DNA of 7,553 bases from Bacillota bacterium (GTDB lineage Bacteria > Bacillota > DTU025), in NCBI GenBank assembly GCA_012842765.1, contig DUWJ01000387.1, forward strand, positions 1 through 7,553, written 5' to 3'. Shown here piece by piece: positions 1 to 6,673 of this stretch. Within the stretch, counting starts at the first letter, position 1, and every line of letters begins with the position of its first letter. Under the pieces are notes generated by a model. It was not told where the DNA came from. It searched no databases and saw only the letters and a list, made by a program, of their open reading frames with translations. Made by a program: the position numbers and the translations under genes.

Positions 1-128
1 CCGTCGCCGAAGGTCCAGTATTTGTCCACTATCGTCCCGTCGAGATCATCCGCTGCCGCAACAAACTGGAATACCGTCCCGGCCGGCGCCTGCGACGGAT
101 TGACTGCACAAGCAGAGATGACCGGCGG
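1..128 (-). other. PKD domain 3 of the protease (cut by window edge)
   Basis: From residue 1309 (PPVISACAVNPS) to the last complete codon the sequence matches the first half of a PKD domain, ending in WTFGDG with Thr1347 where the other copies have Asp. It lies 410 residues after PKD domain 2 at the motif. The remainder of the domain and of the protein are outside the window. Confidence 0.8.
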
Positions 129-3100
129 AATGTTCTCTATGACGCTGACGTGGACAGGAACTATCGTTCTGGGCGCCCTGACGTCGTTTGTGTCGAAGAC
201 GACATAGCCGTCAAGGTCGACAGGCGGCACAGAAGCAAGATCCATAACCACATCGAAGACCTGACTCTGCCCTGGCTCGATCGTAGCAGAACCCGGGCTG
301 ACCGAGAGCCACTGATATGTCCTGAACTCGATCGCCAGGTTGTTTTCGATATAGCCATAAGCATCGCAGAGCACCTCAAGTCCGTCAGTTCCATCGGCGT
401 TCTCAATGCCAATGGTGGCACTGGCCTCGTCGGCATCATTGCCGAAGCTCATGTCGAGATACTGGTAGACTATCCTGCCGTCGGGATAGAGCATGACCTC
501 GAAGGTCAATTGCCCGGAATTCCACGACCTCGGCACGTCTTTGTATTCCACTATGACGCGGTCATTCTCCGCATCATAGTAGTGGAAAACGCCGCCGTCC
601 TGAGGCGCACTGGCCGGCCTCAGGGTATCCCACCAAACAGCAAGAAGCTCGTTGGGGAAACCGATATCCGGCAGCGGAGTGTTGGACGTAGGCGAACCCA
701 GAGTAGGTCCGAAGGTTAAAAACCCTGCAGCGTTCACCTTGACAGAAGTCTTCGGCTGCCCGTAGAAGGAGAATTCCCACGGAAGCTCTATCTCTTCGTA
801 CTGGTTACTCTTGAGCGTAGTCAGCTTCGTACCGATCTCCGATATCTCTGCCCACTCGAACTTAGGCCCGCCGGGCATGTTGGAGTCGCGCCATATGTAG
901 CCGAACTTGTCCTGCCCGCTAGAGCCTTCCTTGATGAACTGTTCGGGCTCCTCGCCTGGCGACCCGCACGCGGCGGCACAGGCCTCAATGACTAGGTCAG
1001 CATCTCCCGTATTCGCAACGGTAATCCTTTCAGTTCGTGTGCGGTGAGCACGGATGGCCTGCCTTATCTCAGGCGGGTTCACTTCAGCCTTTGGAAGCGC
1101 GCGCACAGCTATGCGGAGCGTGGCGGTAGCCGTAAGGCCGTCATCGTCTACAACGGTCAGGACAGCATCGTACTCCCCTTCCGCTGTATAGGTGTGGGTT
1201 GCAGTGAGCGTTCCTTCGACAGGGTCACTGCCGTCGCCGAAGTCCCACACAATCCGGACGATCTCGCCGTACAGGTCGTAGGCGGACGCAGTGAAGTTGA
1301 CTTCGAGAGGCGCTGCACCTCCCCGAGGATCCGCCTCGATAGACGTTATCACCGGCGGCATGATCGGGTTGACGTTGAGGCACGTGTCAACCACAATCTC
1401 CGGAGCGATTGGGTCGTTGCTTTTCACCCTGATGGCTGCAGGGAACGAGCCTCTCGGGAGCTGCCCTGCATCGAATCTCACATCGAGCATTGCGGAGCTT
1501 CCAGGCGCCACAGTCCCCTCCACAGGCGACACGTTTATCCAGGTAGGGCTAAACAAGATGGCCAACTCGTCGTGGACGTACAGTTCGTCCCTGGCCACCT
1601 GAAGGCCGACGGTTCCGCTGGAGTTCTCGATGCCTATCGTGCACTCGTTGGTGTGAGTGCCCAGCATCGATTTGTACTGGTACTTGATTGCGCCGTCAGG
1701 CGTCAGTATAGCCTGGAATGTGTATGGCCCTCCCGCGAGGGTTCCGGGCACATCCTGCCACTCCACGATGAACTTGCTATCGTCGCCCCAGTAGTAGACC
1801 ATTCCTGATCTTTGGGGATCCAAGTCGATCCAGCATACAGCCAACAAGTCGTTGGGCTGGGTACTGTCCGGAATTGGTGTGGTCCTCCATGTGCTAAGCC
1901 ATGTTCCGAACGAAAGATACCCATTGGAGGCTATGCCTATCTTGGTCTTTGCCTTTCCGTAGAACGGGAACTCAAAAGGCAGCGGCACCGTCTGTCCGCC
2001 GTCATCCTGAAGCGGAAGTGCTGTCCCGATCCGGCTTATGTCTATCCAGTCGAACTCGGGCCCCGCAGGATGATCGCTGTCGATCCAGATATAACCGAAA
2101 TCGTCAGGACCTCCCCAACCGCGGGGCTCTGTAGCGGAGCCTTCCTGGCTCGAGCCAAAGAGCTCCACTCCAACGGAGTAGTTCAGTTCGCCTTCTCCCG
2201 TGTTCGTTATGGTCACCTGCCGGGTTTGAGTCTCTCCCCACGCAAGGTTGGACTCGACCGAAGTGGGGTTGATCTCGATCACCGGAGGAATGCACACGTT
2301 TATCTCTACAGTCACCACGCTTTCAATGCCCAAATCATTGACTACGTGAAACGAGGCATTGTAGTCGCCGACCGTCGAGTATCTGTGCTGAGTATCGAAT
2401 TCGTGAACCACAGCCGAACCATCGCCGAAATCCCACCACTGATCCACAATGACTCCAACTGGGGTAGTCGCAGATGCACTGAAGACAACGTCCAGTGGTG
2501 GTTGGCCGTAAGCGGGCTGGGCTGTTGCGGAGACGATCACTGGTCCGCTTGCGGCTCTCAGCGCATTGGCGGCATTAAGTCTACCTCCTGTGACGCATTT
2601 GCCTTTAAATGCTGACTTCACATCAACACTGCCAAGGATTATGTCGCGCACAGTGCGATCCCCTGGTTTCCATCCAGGCGCGCCCGGATAGAGCAGCATA
2701 TCAGGATTCTGGCTGGCTACGAGTGCAGCCACTCCTGATACATGGGGCGTCGCCATGGACGTTCCGTAGAAGAACGCGTATTTCTCAGCTGGTTCATCAG
2801 GTACTGGATCCGGCGGCAACGTAGAAAGGATGAATCCGCCCGGGGCAAACAGGTCAACAGTCTTGGCCCCGTAGTTCGATCCCCACCAGCCTGAATAGTA
2901 GCAAGGCTCGTCATTCTGCATGCTCGCCCCTACGGATATGATGTTGGGCAAGTCATATCCAGACGGATAGTGCGGTTCGAGGTCAGTATTGACGCCTTCA
3001 TTCCCTGCCGCGCACAAAAAGAGCATTCCGGACGCCTCGATGACGTCCTTGACTATCTGTTCATATCCCCCTCCGCCCCAGCTGCAGCTGGCAATAGTAG

Positions 3101-4052
3101 CGCCGTTGGCGGCGGCGTACCGGATGGCCTTGATGGAGTCAGAGGTATATCCGCCATCGGGACCAAGGAACTTGATAGGCATGATGGTGACATTCCAGTT
3201 GATCCCCGAAACGCCTATGCCGTTGTTGGTCATGGCACCTATGGTCCCGGAGCAGTGGGTGCCGTGTTCGTCGTTGAGATCGCCCCACTTGTCGCGCTCA
3301 TCCCTGTCGAACACGGAGTTGTCGTTGTTGTAGAAGTCCCATCCATGTATGTCGTCGATATACCCGTTGCCGTCGTCATCGACGCCTGGCTCGCCGTATA
3401 GCTCGGCCTCGTTTACCCAGATGTGATCGGCAAGGTCGGGATGGTCTATGTAAGTGCCTGTGTCGATTACAGCCACTATTACCTCGCTCGATCCTTTGAA
3501 CATCGCCCACGCCTCGGGCGCGTCGATGTCGGCGTCATTGACTGGGTCATAGTACCACGGCATCTCCGGGTCTCTGTAATTTTCGGGCAGATCATGGTTG
3601 TGCAATGGCCACATCTGCGGGAAGTAGATGTCATTTGGAAAGACTGGTTCCGAGCACTTGTACTTTTTGTAGTCGCGTTCAGCTCGGATGATTCCAGGCG
3701 CCCCGCTCAACCTAGCAATCGCCCGGTCAACCGTTTCGCTTTCGGGAATATCTACTATTCCGACAGAAAGCCCGCCCGGAAACTTCTCTGTGGGCACAAA
3801 TGATTGAACGCTTTCCAGACTATAGCCGAGCTTATGAACTGAATCGGCAGCCGCCTGGATTCGTATTCCGGTATCAAATTCCACTATTAGGCGGCTGGGA
3901 TGGTATTCGTCGGGTCCAGGCTGCCATCCTCCGCCCATTTTTGCTTCGAACCCTAGTGCGCCCTGGGATCCCAGCCCCACGGTGAGCAGAGTCAGGAAGA
4001 CCACCAGTAGCGTTGCTCGAAGCCTTGGTGACTTTCTATAGCCACATGCCAT
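1..4052 (-). CDS. Secreted subtilisin-family (S8) serine protease with repeated PKD-containing C-terminal modules; 3' end beyond window
   Basis: The reading frame is open from an ATG at 4052 to the left edge (1350 complete codons, no stop), so the C-terminus is missing. Residues 1-34 form a signal peptide: basic start (YRKSPRLR), hydrophobic core LLVVFLTLLTVGLG and a likely cut after ALG-34. Residues ~50-125 resemble a fervidolysin-type inhibitory propeptide. The catalytic domain (~150-500) has Asp197 in VIDTG, His263 in HGTHCSG, oxyanion Asn351 in AAGNEG and Ser432 in GTSMATP, so it should be an active secreted endopeptidase. DDDGNGYIDD at 225-234 looks like a calcium-binding loop. Downstream come PKD domains (WDFGDG-type motifs at ~540, ~936 and ~1346) alternating with ~300-residue beta-rich modules. 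Such stalks usually serve substrate binding or surface display. GGGGAG lies 10 nt before the start. Proteolytic function is highly likely; the substrate cannot be told from sequence. Confidence 0.96.
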   Translation of the reverse strand, partial: MACGYRKSPRLRATLLVVFLTLLTVGLGSQGALGFEAKMGGGWQPGPDEYHPSRLIVEFDTGIRIQAAADSVHKLGYSLESVQSFVPTEKFPGGLSVGIVDIPESETVDRAIARLSGAPGIIRAERDYKKYKCSEPVFPNDIYFPQMWPLHNHDLPENYRDPEMPWYYDPVNDADIDAPEAWAMFKGSSEVIVAVIDTGTYIDHPDLADHIWVNEAELYGEPGVDDDGNGYIDDIHGWDFYNNDNSVFDRDERDKWGDLNDEHGTHCSGTIGAMTNNGIGVSGINWNVTIMPIKFLGPDGGYTSDSIKAIRYAAANGATIASCSWGGGGYEQIVKDVIEASGMLFLCAAGNEGVNTDLEPHYPSGYDLPNIISVGASMQNDEPCYYSGWWGSNYGAKTVDLFAPGGFILSTLPPDPVPDEPAEKYAFFYGTSMATPHVSGVAALVASQNPDMLLYPGAPGWKPGDRTVRDIILGSVDVKSAFKGKCVTGGRLNAANALRAASGPVIVSATAQPAYGQPPLDVVFSASATTPVGVIVDQWWDFGDGSAVVHEFDTQHRYSTVGDYNASFHVVNDLGIESVVTVEINVCIPPVIEINPTSVESNLAWGETQTRQVTITNTGEGELNYSVGVELFGSSQEGSATEPRGWGGPDDFGYIWIDSDHPAGPEFDWIDISRIGTALPLQDDGGQTVPLPFEFPFYGKAKTKIGIASNGYLSFGTWLSTWRTTPIPDSTQPNDLLAVCWIDLDPQRSGMVYYWGDDSKFIVEWQDVPGTLAGGPYTFQAILTPDGAIKYQYKSMLGTHTNECTIGIENSSGTVGLQVARDELYVHDELAILFSPTWINVSPVEGTVAPGSSAMLDVRFDAGQLPRGSFPAAIRVKSNDPIAPEIVVDTCLNVNPIMPPVITSIEADPRGGAAPLEVNFTASAYDLYGEIVRIVWDFGDGSDPVEGTLTATHTYTAEGEYDAVLTVVDDDGLTATATLRIAVRALPKAEVNPPEIRQAIRAHRTRTERITVANTGDADLVIEACAAACGSPGEEPEQFIKEGSSGQDKFGYIWRDSNMPGGPKFEWAEISEIGTKLTTLKSNQYEEIELPWEFSFYGQPKTSVKVNAAGFLTFGPTLGSPTSNTPLPDIGFPNELLAVWWDTLRPASAPQDGGVFHYYDAENDRVIVEYKDVPRSWNSGQLTFEVMLYPDGRIVYQYLDMSFGNDADEASATIGIENADGTDGLEVLCDAYGYIENNLAIEFRTYQWLSVSPGSATIEPGQSQVFDVVMDLASVPPVDLDGYVVFDTNDVRAPRTIVPVHVSVIENIPPVISACAVNPSQAPAGTVFQFVAAADDLDGTIVDKYWTFGD
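132..1097 (-). repeat. Protease repeat module, copy 2
   Basis: Residues ~986-1307. It has the same order as copy 1: an Ig/ASH-like stretch with ITVANTGDADL, the FGYIW module from residue 1050 (398 residues after copy 1), with VNAAGFLTFG, VEYKDVP, IGIENADGTDG and LAIEF, and a BACON/Ig-like segment from YQWLSVSPG (~1247). It carries a local CAAAC cysteine pair in the linker that copy 1 lacks. Conserved points shared with copy 1 include GP-F-W, IS-IGT and the FYG turn. Confidence 0.7.
1098..1361 (-). other. PKD domain 2 of the protease
   Basis: Residues ~898-985 begin MPPVITSIEADP and hold WDFGDGS (Asp937), THTYTAEGEY and a closing strand with VVDDDGLTATA. This is the best match to the PKD consensus of the three copies. 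It separates the two long beta-rich modules and lies 396 residues after PKD domain 1, measured at the WDFGDG motif. Confidence 0.9.
1362..2288 (-). repeat. Protease repeat module, copy 1: Ig/ASH-like strand region, FGYIW beta module, BACON-like segment
   Basis: Residues ~589-897. The unit starts with an Ig/ASH-like stretch (INPTSVESNL, then VTITNTGEGEL), continues with a ~185-residue module from FGYIW (652) through GIASNGYLSFG, VEWQDVP and IGIEN to LAILF (834), and closes with a BACON/Ig-like segment starting TWINVSP. I have seen this kind of module in large secreted bacterial proteins but cannot give it a firm family name. Copy 2 at 132-1097 shares the whole order of motifs but is strongly diverged, so the duplication is old. 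Confidence 0.7.
2289..2543 (-). other. PKD domain 1 of the protease
   Basis: Residues ~504-588 begin PVIVSATAQP, contain the hallmark WDFGDG (Asp541) and then a HRYSTVGDY strand matching the PKD pattern in which a hydrophobic His/Tyr-containing strand leads to a G-Y/D turn. PKD domains are Ig-like beta-sandwiches common in secreted proteases and polysaccharide- or collagen-binding proteins. It follows the catalytic domain directly and starts the first long repeat unit. Confidence 0.85.
2556..3605 (-). other. Peptidase S8 catalytic domain within the protease
   Basis: These bases encode roughly residues 150-499. The order Asp197, His263, Asn351, Ser432 and the surrounding motifs (VIDTG, HGTHCSG, AAGNEG, GTSMATPHVSG) are canonical for subtilases. 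The Cys directly after HGTH (Cys268 region) matches the proteinase K/kexin arrangement, where this cysteine sits close to the catalytic His; most bacterial subtilisins have a small aliphatic residue there. The segment just before the domain (PNDIYFPQMWPLHN) is the typical junction between propeptide and mature enzyme. Confidence 0.93.
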
Positions 4053-4062
4053 AAATGAGTTT

Positions 4063-4071
4063 CTCCCCTTT
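4063..4071 (-). promoter_or_regulatory. Ribosome binding site of the protease gene
   Basis: AAAGGGGAG lies on the minus strand, 10 nt from the ATG at 4052. It supports that start, which also gives a complete signal peptide. No good -35/-10 pair is visible in the ~150 bp directly upstream. Confidence 0.7.
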
Positions 4072-4378
4072 CCTCATCTACGCGCCACCGCCGGTAGGCA
4101 TCACTTTCGTGCCAACCCGCAGCAACGCGCATGATAACGCAAGTTGCTACTACAGTTGACATGTGTCATCTCGAATCCATGCCCCACGCATCACCTCCCC
4201 CATCTGCCCAAATGTCTGACTGTCTATGCCTATGGCATGAACCGCGCGTCTGAATGCAGCGCTTGGCAGCACAAACACGCCCGCACGGTCAACCGTCCAC
4301 GCGCTGAAACGGCCATGGCTGCGCCAAGACATAGGCTGTCGAATCTCTATGAACATCTTTCATTGAGGCCAGGCTCCG

Positions 4379-4408
4379 TCACTACTCGCACACTCAGTCA
4401 AGTAGTGA
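4379..4408. repeat. 8 bp inverted repeat, 14 bp loop
   Basis: TCACTACT at 4379-4386 is perfectly inverted as AGTAGTGA at 4401-4408; allowing one bulged A, the stem grows by a further C-G and G-C pair. There is no T-run on either side, so a terminator is unlikely. It lies ~330 bp upstream of the protease start and could be an operator or RNA structure in a leader; function is unknown. Confidence 0.45.
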
Positions 4409-5045
4409 ACGCCCAATTGAAGCAGATAAAGTGACATGCTGTTTGGAAAGGCGTCTCTTCTGTGGACTAATAATCAGGCAAAGCAGCTTCAAAGTAATGC
4501 AAAGAGGCTCAGACAAGTCCCGATATGAGACAGTATCCAGCCTCACTACGCTGCTTGATTCAACATTCAACACGTTGCATTTCTCACACTGCTTTACCTG
4601 ACTTTGCGGCAACTTCAATGGTCCGAAATGCGCCCGCCACCCACAAAGCGTGCCATCCCCAGTTCAACTTGGCATTCGTCACCTGTTCACGTGTGTGCCT
4701 CAAACGATTTCATCTAGTATTGCTGAAGTTCTACCGCACTCCGAGCAAGTTGGAATACGCAGTTTCCCTTGCCCTACCACGTCAATCAGTCGCTGATGCG
4801 TATTCATGATACAAATTCGCTTTATTAATACTACTATTGCAAGCTTTGCTGTATTGCCCTGTTCCTAATGTTCATTGAATAAGACAAGCCGAAGGATCAA
4901 ATGGGTGTGACGTTGTGAATTCCCAGACCATAGCATCATTTATGCAGTCAGCTTTGACCATCGCCATACCAGGCTACAAGCCTCCACTCATTGGCTTGCA
5001 CAGCTAACTAAAGTGAGTATTTCATAAATTCCCCAAATTAAATGC

Positions 5046-5074
5046 ATTATAGCTTGCCTTTTGTGCAATGTCAA
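5046..5074 (-). promoter_or_regulatory. Perfect consensus sigma-A promoter (TTGACA, 17 bp, TATAAT), leftward
   Basis: On the minus strand TTGACA occupies 5074-5069 and TATAAT 5051-5046 with a spacer of exactly 17 bp (5068-5052). Both hexamers match the housekeeping (sigma-70/sigma-A) consensus at every position, which is rare by chance. Transcription would start near 5039 and run toward the protease, whose ATG is ~990 nt downstream. The next thing in the transcript is GGGG, 5 nt before a five-codon ORF (MKYSL, 5008-5025). Upstream there is no gene that the promoter would disrupt. Confidence 0.8.
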
Positions 5075-5460
5075 AGCCAGCTAACTCCATAATCAGGGCA
5101 ATCTGTCTGCCATGGCGGGATAGTAGTGGAAGGGCTTCAAAAAATGTGGCAGTGGTCCACGGCGTTTCCAGCCATTTGGGGCCATCTGCGCCCATATCTT
5201 GGTTTTGACATGGTTCCGCGGACGAAAACTCATGAGAATGAGGATGGTTGAGATCCCCACTATTGAGCCTTTCAGCAGCACATACCCCCAGAGGAATCTC
5301 CTGCCCTAGGCGCGTCAACTCGGCTTGGTAGCGGCTACTGCCAACGCCCATAAGTGGGCCCAAGGAAAAACGAGGACACCTTCGTAACTAACAGTGGCTT
5401 AATCGTGCTCCACAAGTCTCCGTAGCGTCATTTCTTCTCGAGCAGAACCGATTTGATCAG

Positions 5461-5500
5461 TACTTAAAGAACAAGAGCGTACCCTAGCCTGTACACGCTC
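5461..5500 (-). terminator. Possible rho-independent terminator, leftward
   Basis: On the minus strand GAGCGT (5500-5495) pairs with ACGCTC (5480-5475) across a 14 nt loop that contains a further GTAC/GTAC pairing with a bulge. It is followed directly by TTGTTCTTT. The T-rich tail fits a terminator; the stem is short. It may be a second stop for transcription from the YwlG-family gene, or end an unseen small RNA. Confidence 0.4.
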
Positions 5501-5585
5501 GTGGCCTCGGGATTGAAGCGACCACAGCCTCGATTGGCTCCGCTCAACTGCCGGACATGAAGAGTGTTGTCCCGTCATCGTCTAC

Positions 5586-5608
5586 TTTTTCGTACATGCA
5601 GCGAAAAA
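5586..5608. repeat. 7 bp inverted repeat TTTTTCG/CGAAAAA
   Basis: TTTTTCG at 5586-5592 and CGAAAAA at 5602-5608 are perfectly inverted around a 9 bp centre. The stem is AT-rich with only two G-C pairs, so it is weak as RNA. It could be a protein binding site or part of a bidirectional terminator; function unknown. Confidence 0.35.
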
Positions 5609-5829
5609 TGACCCAATGCGGGCCATTGGCAACTATACGTGCCAAGCGGAACACGGCGTTGCAGTAATATGGTAATCACTGGCGTGATGGCAAAACCATG
5701 TCGGGAAATTCGCAGGTCACAGGGAGGCGCCCTTGAAGCGAGGTTCAGCGATGCTCTTTGTTTCAACCCGAGGTTGCCTTCCTGCAGCCCTATGAAACGG
5801 CTAAAGACTGAAAACCCGGCAGTCGCCCA

Positions 5830-5860
5830 GGAAATTATCGAGGCTTGCTTAGGCCTCGAT
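5830..5860 (-). terminator. Hairpin just past the YwlG-family gene, likely terminator
   Basis: ATCGAGGC at 5837-5844 is perfectly inverted as GCCTCGAT at 5853-5860 with an 8 nt loop. It starts 12 bp after the TAG stop of the YwlG-family gene (5873-5875). The stem is strong and GC-rich, but on the minus strand it is followed by AATTTCC, a weak T-tract. Position and strength favour a terminator or a 3'-end-stabilising hairpin. Confidence 0.55.
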
Positions 5861-5872
5861 GCCCCTGCAATC

Positions 5873-6424
5873 CTACGATCTCGTGGGATAGTGAGCTCGT
5901 TCGCCTCCTATGAGCTTGGGTCTGGTGCGGGCGGCTGTGAGGTGGCCGGCGCCTATCTTTGTGACTTCAAGGCGAACAGGCACGGCTACCCTTTTCAAAT
6001 GCATGCCAATGAATGTGTCTCCTATATCGAGACCTGCGTGAGCACAGATAGACTCCACGACCACGGGATCTGCAAATCTCTTCATGGCCTCTGCCGCCAG
6101 CGCCCCGCCGGCTGCCACATGGGGAATGACTGTAACCCGCTCCAGCCGGTATCGCTCTGCGCACTCTTGTTCAACCACTAAGGCCCTGTTCAAATGTTCA
6201 CAGCATTGAATGGCCAAGTATAACTGGTTTTCGGAGATAACAGGCAACAACCCGGCCATTATCGCTTCAGCAACATCGACGCTGGATGCCGACCCGATTT
6301 TGCGCCCCATTACCTCGCTGGTGCTGCAGCCGACCACAACGATGTCGTGCGGTTTCAGCCTTGCCGCCTCCAAAAGGCCCTTTAGAGCTTTGCCGCTTTC
6401 AGCTGTCAGTTCCGCCATATTCAT
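5873..6424 (-). CDS. ywlG: DUF436 / UPF0340 (YwlG, TIGR01440) family protein, function unknown
   Basis: The product is 183 residues, close to the usual ~180 for the family. Diagnostic conserved blocks are VVGCSTSEV (30-38), QCCEHLNRALVVE (73-85), AHAGLDIGDTFIGMHLK (128-144) followed by VAVPVR, and ARTRPKLIGGERA (165-177), all present without gaps. The family is cytoplasmic, widespread in Bacillota and has no established biochemical role; the conserved Cys/Ser/Glu/His residues suggest an enzyme, which is inference only. I chose the ATG at 6424 because a perfect AAGGAGGT lies 6 nt upstream; the upstream in-frame ATG at 6478 would add 18 residues not expected for the family and has no ribosome binding site. 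A hairpin follows the stop. The gene lies downstream of two ORFs on the same strand and may be co-transcribed with them. Confidence 0.94.
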   Translation of the reverse strand: MNMAELTAESGKALKGLLEAARLKPHDIVVVGCSTSEVMGRKIGSASSVDVAEAIMAGLLPVISENQLYLAIQCCEHLNRALVVEQECAERYRLERVTVIPHVAAGGALAAEAMKRFADPVVVESICAHAGLDIGDTFIGMHLKRVAVPVRLEVTKIGAGHLTAARTRPKLIGGERAHYPTRS

Positions 6425-6430
6425 GCCTCT

Positions 6431-6438
6431 ACCTCCTT
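6431..6438 (-). promoter_or_regulatory. Perfect Shine-Dalgarno AAGGAGGT that fixes the YwlG-family start
   Basis: AAGGAGGT on the minus strand is complementary to the 3' end of 16S rRNA over its full length and stands 6 nt from the ATG at 6424. It lies inside the longer open frame that begins at 6478, so it decides for the shorter protein. Another ATG two codons on (6418) is less well spaced. Confidence 0.85.
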
Positions 6439-6493
6439 CCGCCACCATGTCGCAGGCGGCGCAATGCATCTCATTCATATAATAGATGTAGAG

Positions 6494-6658
6494 TTAGTAT
6501 TCGCCACAGGGTTGGCCCCTCTCCTCCCATTGCTGCAAGAACTTTGGTCTCACATTAGGCCGGCGAATACCAAAACCCTCGCTGTCGGCTACTTCGTATT
6601 GTTCAAGGCGTAGTGGCATCATGTAGCATGCCAACAGCATTGCCACACGTACGGACAT
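6494..6658 (-). CDS. Possible small ORF, 54 residues, unknown
   Basis: The frame starts with ATG at 6658, 15 nt after the stop of the 184-residue gene, and ends TAA at 6494, about 70 nt before the YwlG-family start. The translation has a hydrophobic N-terminal part (VRVAMLLACYMM) and a charged tail (GIRRPNVRPKFLQQWEERG). There is no good ribosome binding site. It is in the same frame as the upstream gene with only its TAG and five codons between them, so it might be the cut-off C-terminus of a longer ancestral protein. Position in a possible operon is the main support; it may equally be non-coding. Confidence 0.3.
   Translation of the reverse strand: MSVRVAMLLACYMMPLRLEQYEVADSEGFGIRRPNVRPKFLQQWEERGQPCGEY
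6497..6570 (-). repeat. 9 bp inverted repeat upstream of the YwlG-family gene
   Basis: GTATTCGCC at 6497-6505 is perfectly inverted as GGCGAATAC at 6562-6570, 56 bp apart. In a leftward RNA the arms could form a long-range stem, extended across a bulge by GGCC (6558-6561) pairing with GGCC (6514-6517). It sits 73 bp before the YwlG-family ATG and could be a leader structure or operator. No known riboswitch or T-box motif is recognisable in it. Confidence 0.45.
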
Positions 6659-6673
6659 GAATCGCTTTTCAAC

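Larger units (their letters stand above)
4053..5045. other. Intergenic stretch of ~1 kb without a credible protein gene
   Basis: Between the protease start and the strong promoter at 5046-5074 I find no ORF that looks coding: the open frames present are short, lack ribosome binding sites and have low-complexity or implausible translations. The DNA is more AT-rich than the protease gene from about 4400 on. It contains an 8 bp inverted repeat (4379-4408), a 6 bp hairpin (4977-4998) and a five-codon ORF right after the promoter. It could be a long untranslated leader for the protease, hold a small RNA, or be decayed sequence. Confidence 0.6.
5075..5834. other. Intergenic stretch of ~760 bp with hairpins, no credible gene
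   Basis: No frame in this stretch has both a ribosome binding site and a plausible translation. The longest leftward frame (113 codons, 5022-5363) starts with TTG, has no Shine-Dalgarno and runs through the perfect promoter, so I do not call it. Structured sites include a leftward terminator-like hairpin at 5461-5500, a 7 bp A/T-flanked inverted repeat at 5586-5608 and a short stem CCAATG/CATTGG at 5613-5629. The stretch may be decayed DNA or carry a small RNA. Confidence 0.55.

Noticed and set aside
150..3803. Several long plus-strand open frames (for example 1044-1808, 1812-2615, 2970-3401)
   Set aside because: They lie opposite the protease gene, whose frame is uninterrupted and carries full S8 and PKD motifs; the plus-strand translations have no family features and no ribosome binding sites.
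4131..4160. TATCAT on the minus strand as a -10 for the protease
   Set aside because: The hexamer is reasonable but nothing close to TTGACA is found 16-18 bp upstream of it.
4156..4161. TTGACA on the plus strand as a rightward promoter
   Set aside because: No acceptable -10 hexamer lies 16-18 bp downstream, and no gene follows on the plus strand.
5022..5363. 113-codon leftward frame
   Set aside because: TTG start without Shine-Dalgarno, no recognisable motif, and it runs through the perfect promoter at 5046-5074.
4053..5872. Search for tRNA genes, CRISPR repeats and transposon ends
   Set aside because: No GGTTCRAAT-type T-loop with a matching cloverleaf, no regularly spaced repeats and no paired terminal inverted repeats with target duplications were found.
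5639..6181. 180-codon plus-strand frame
   Set aside because: Its right half is antisense to the YwlG-family gene, and its left half shows no coding features.
6425..6478. Upstream ATG at 6478 as start of the YwlG-family gene
   Set aside because: It has no ribosome binding site and adds residues outside the family; the perfect AAGGAGGT 6 nt before 6424 decides for the shorter form.
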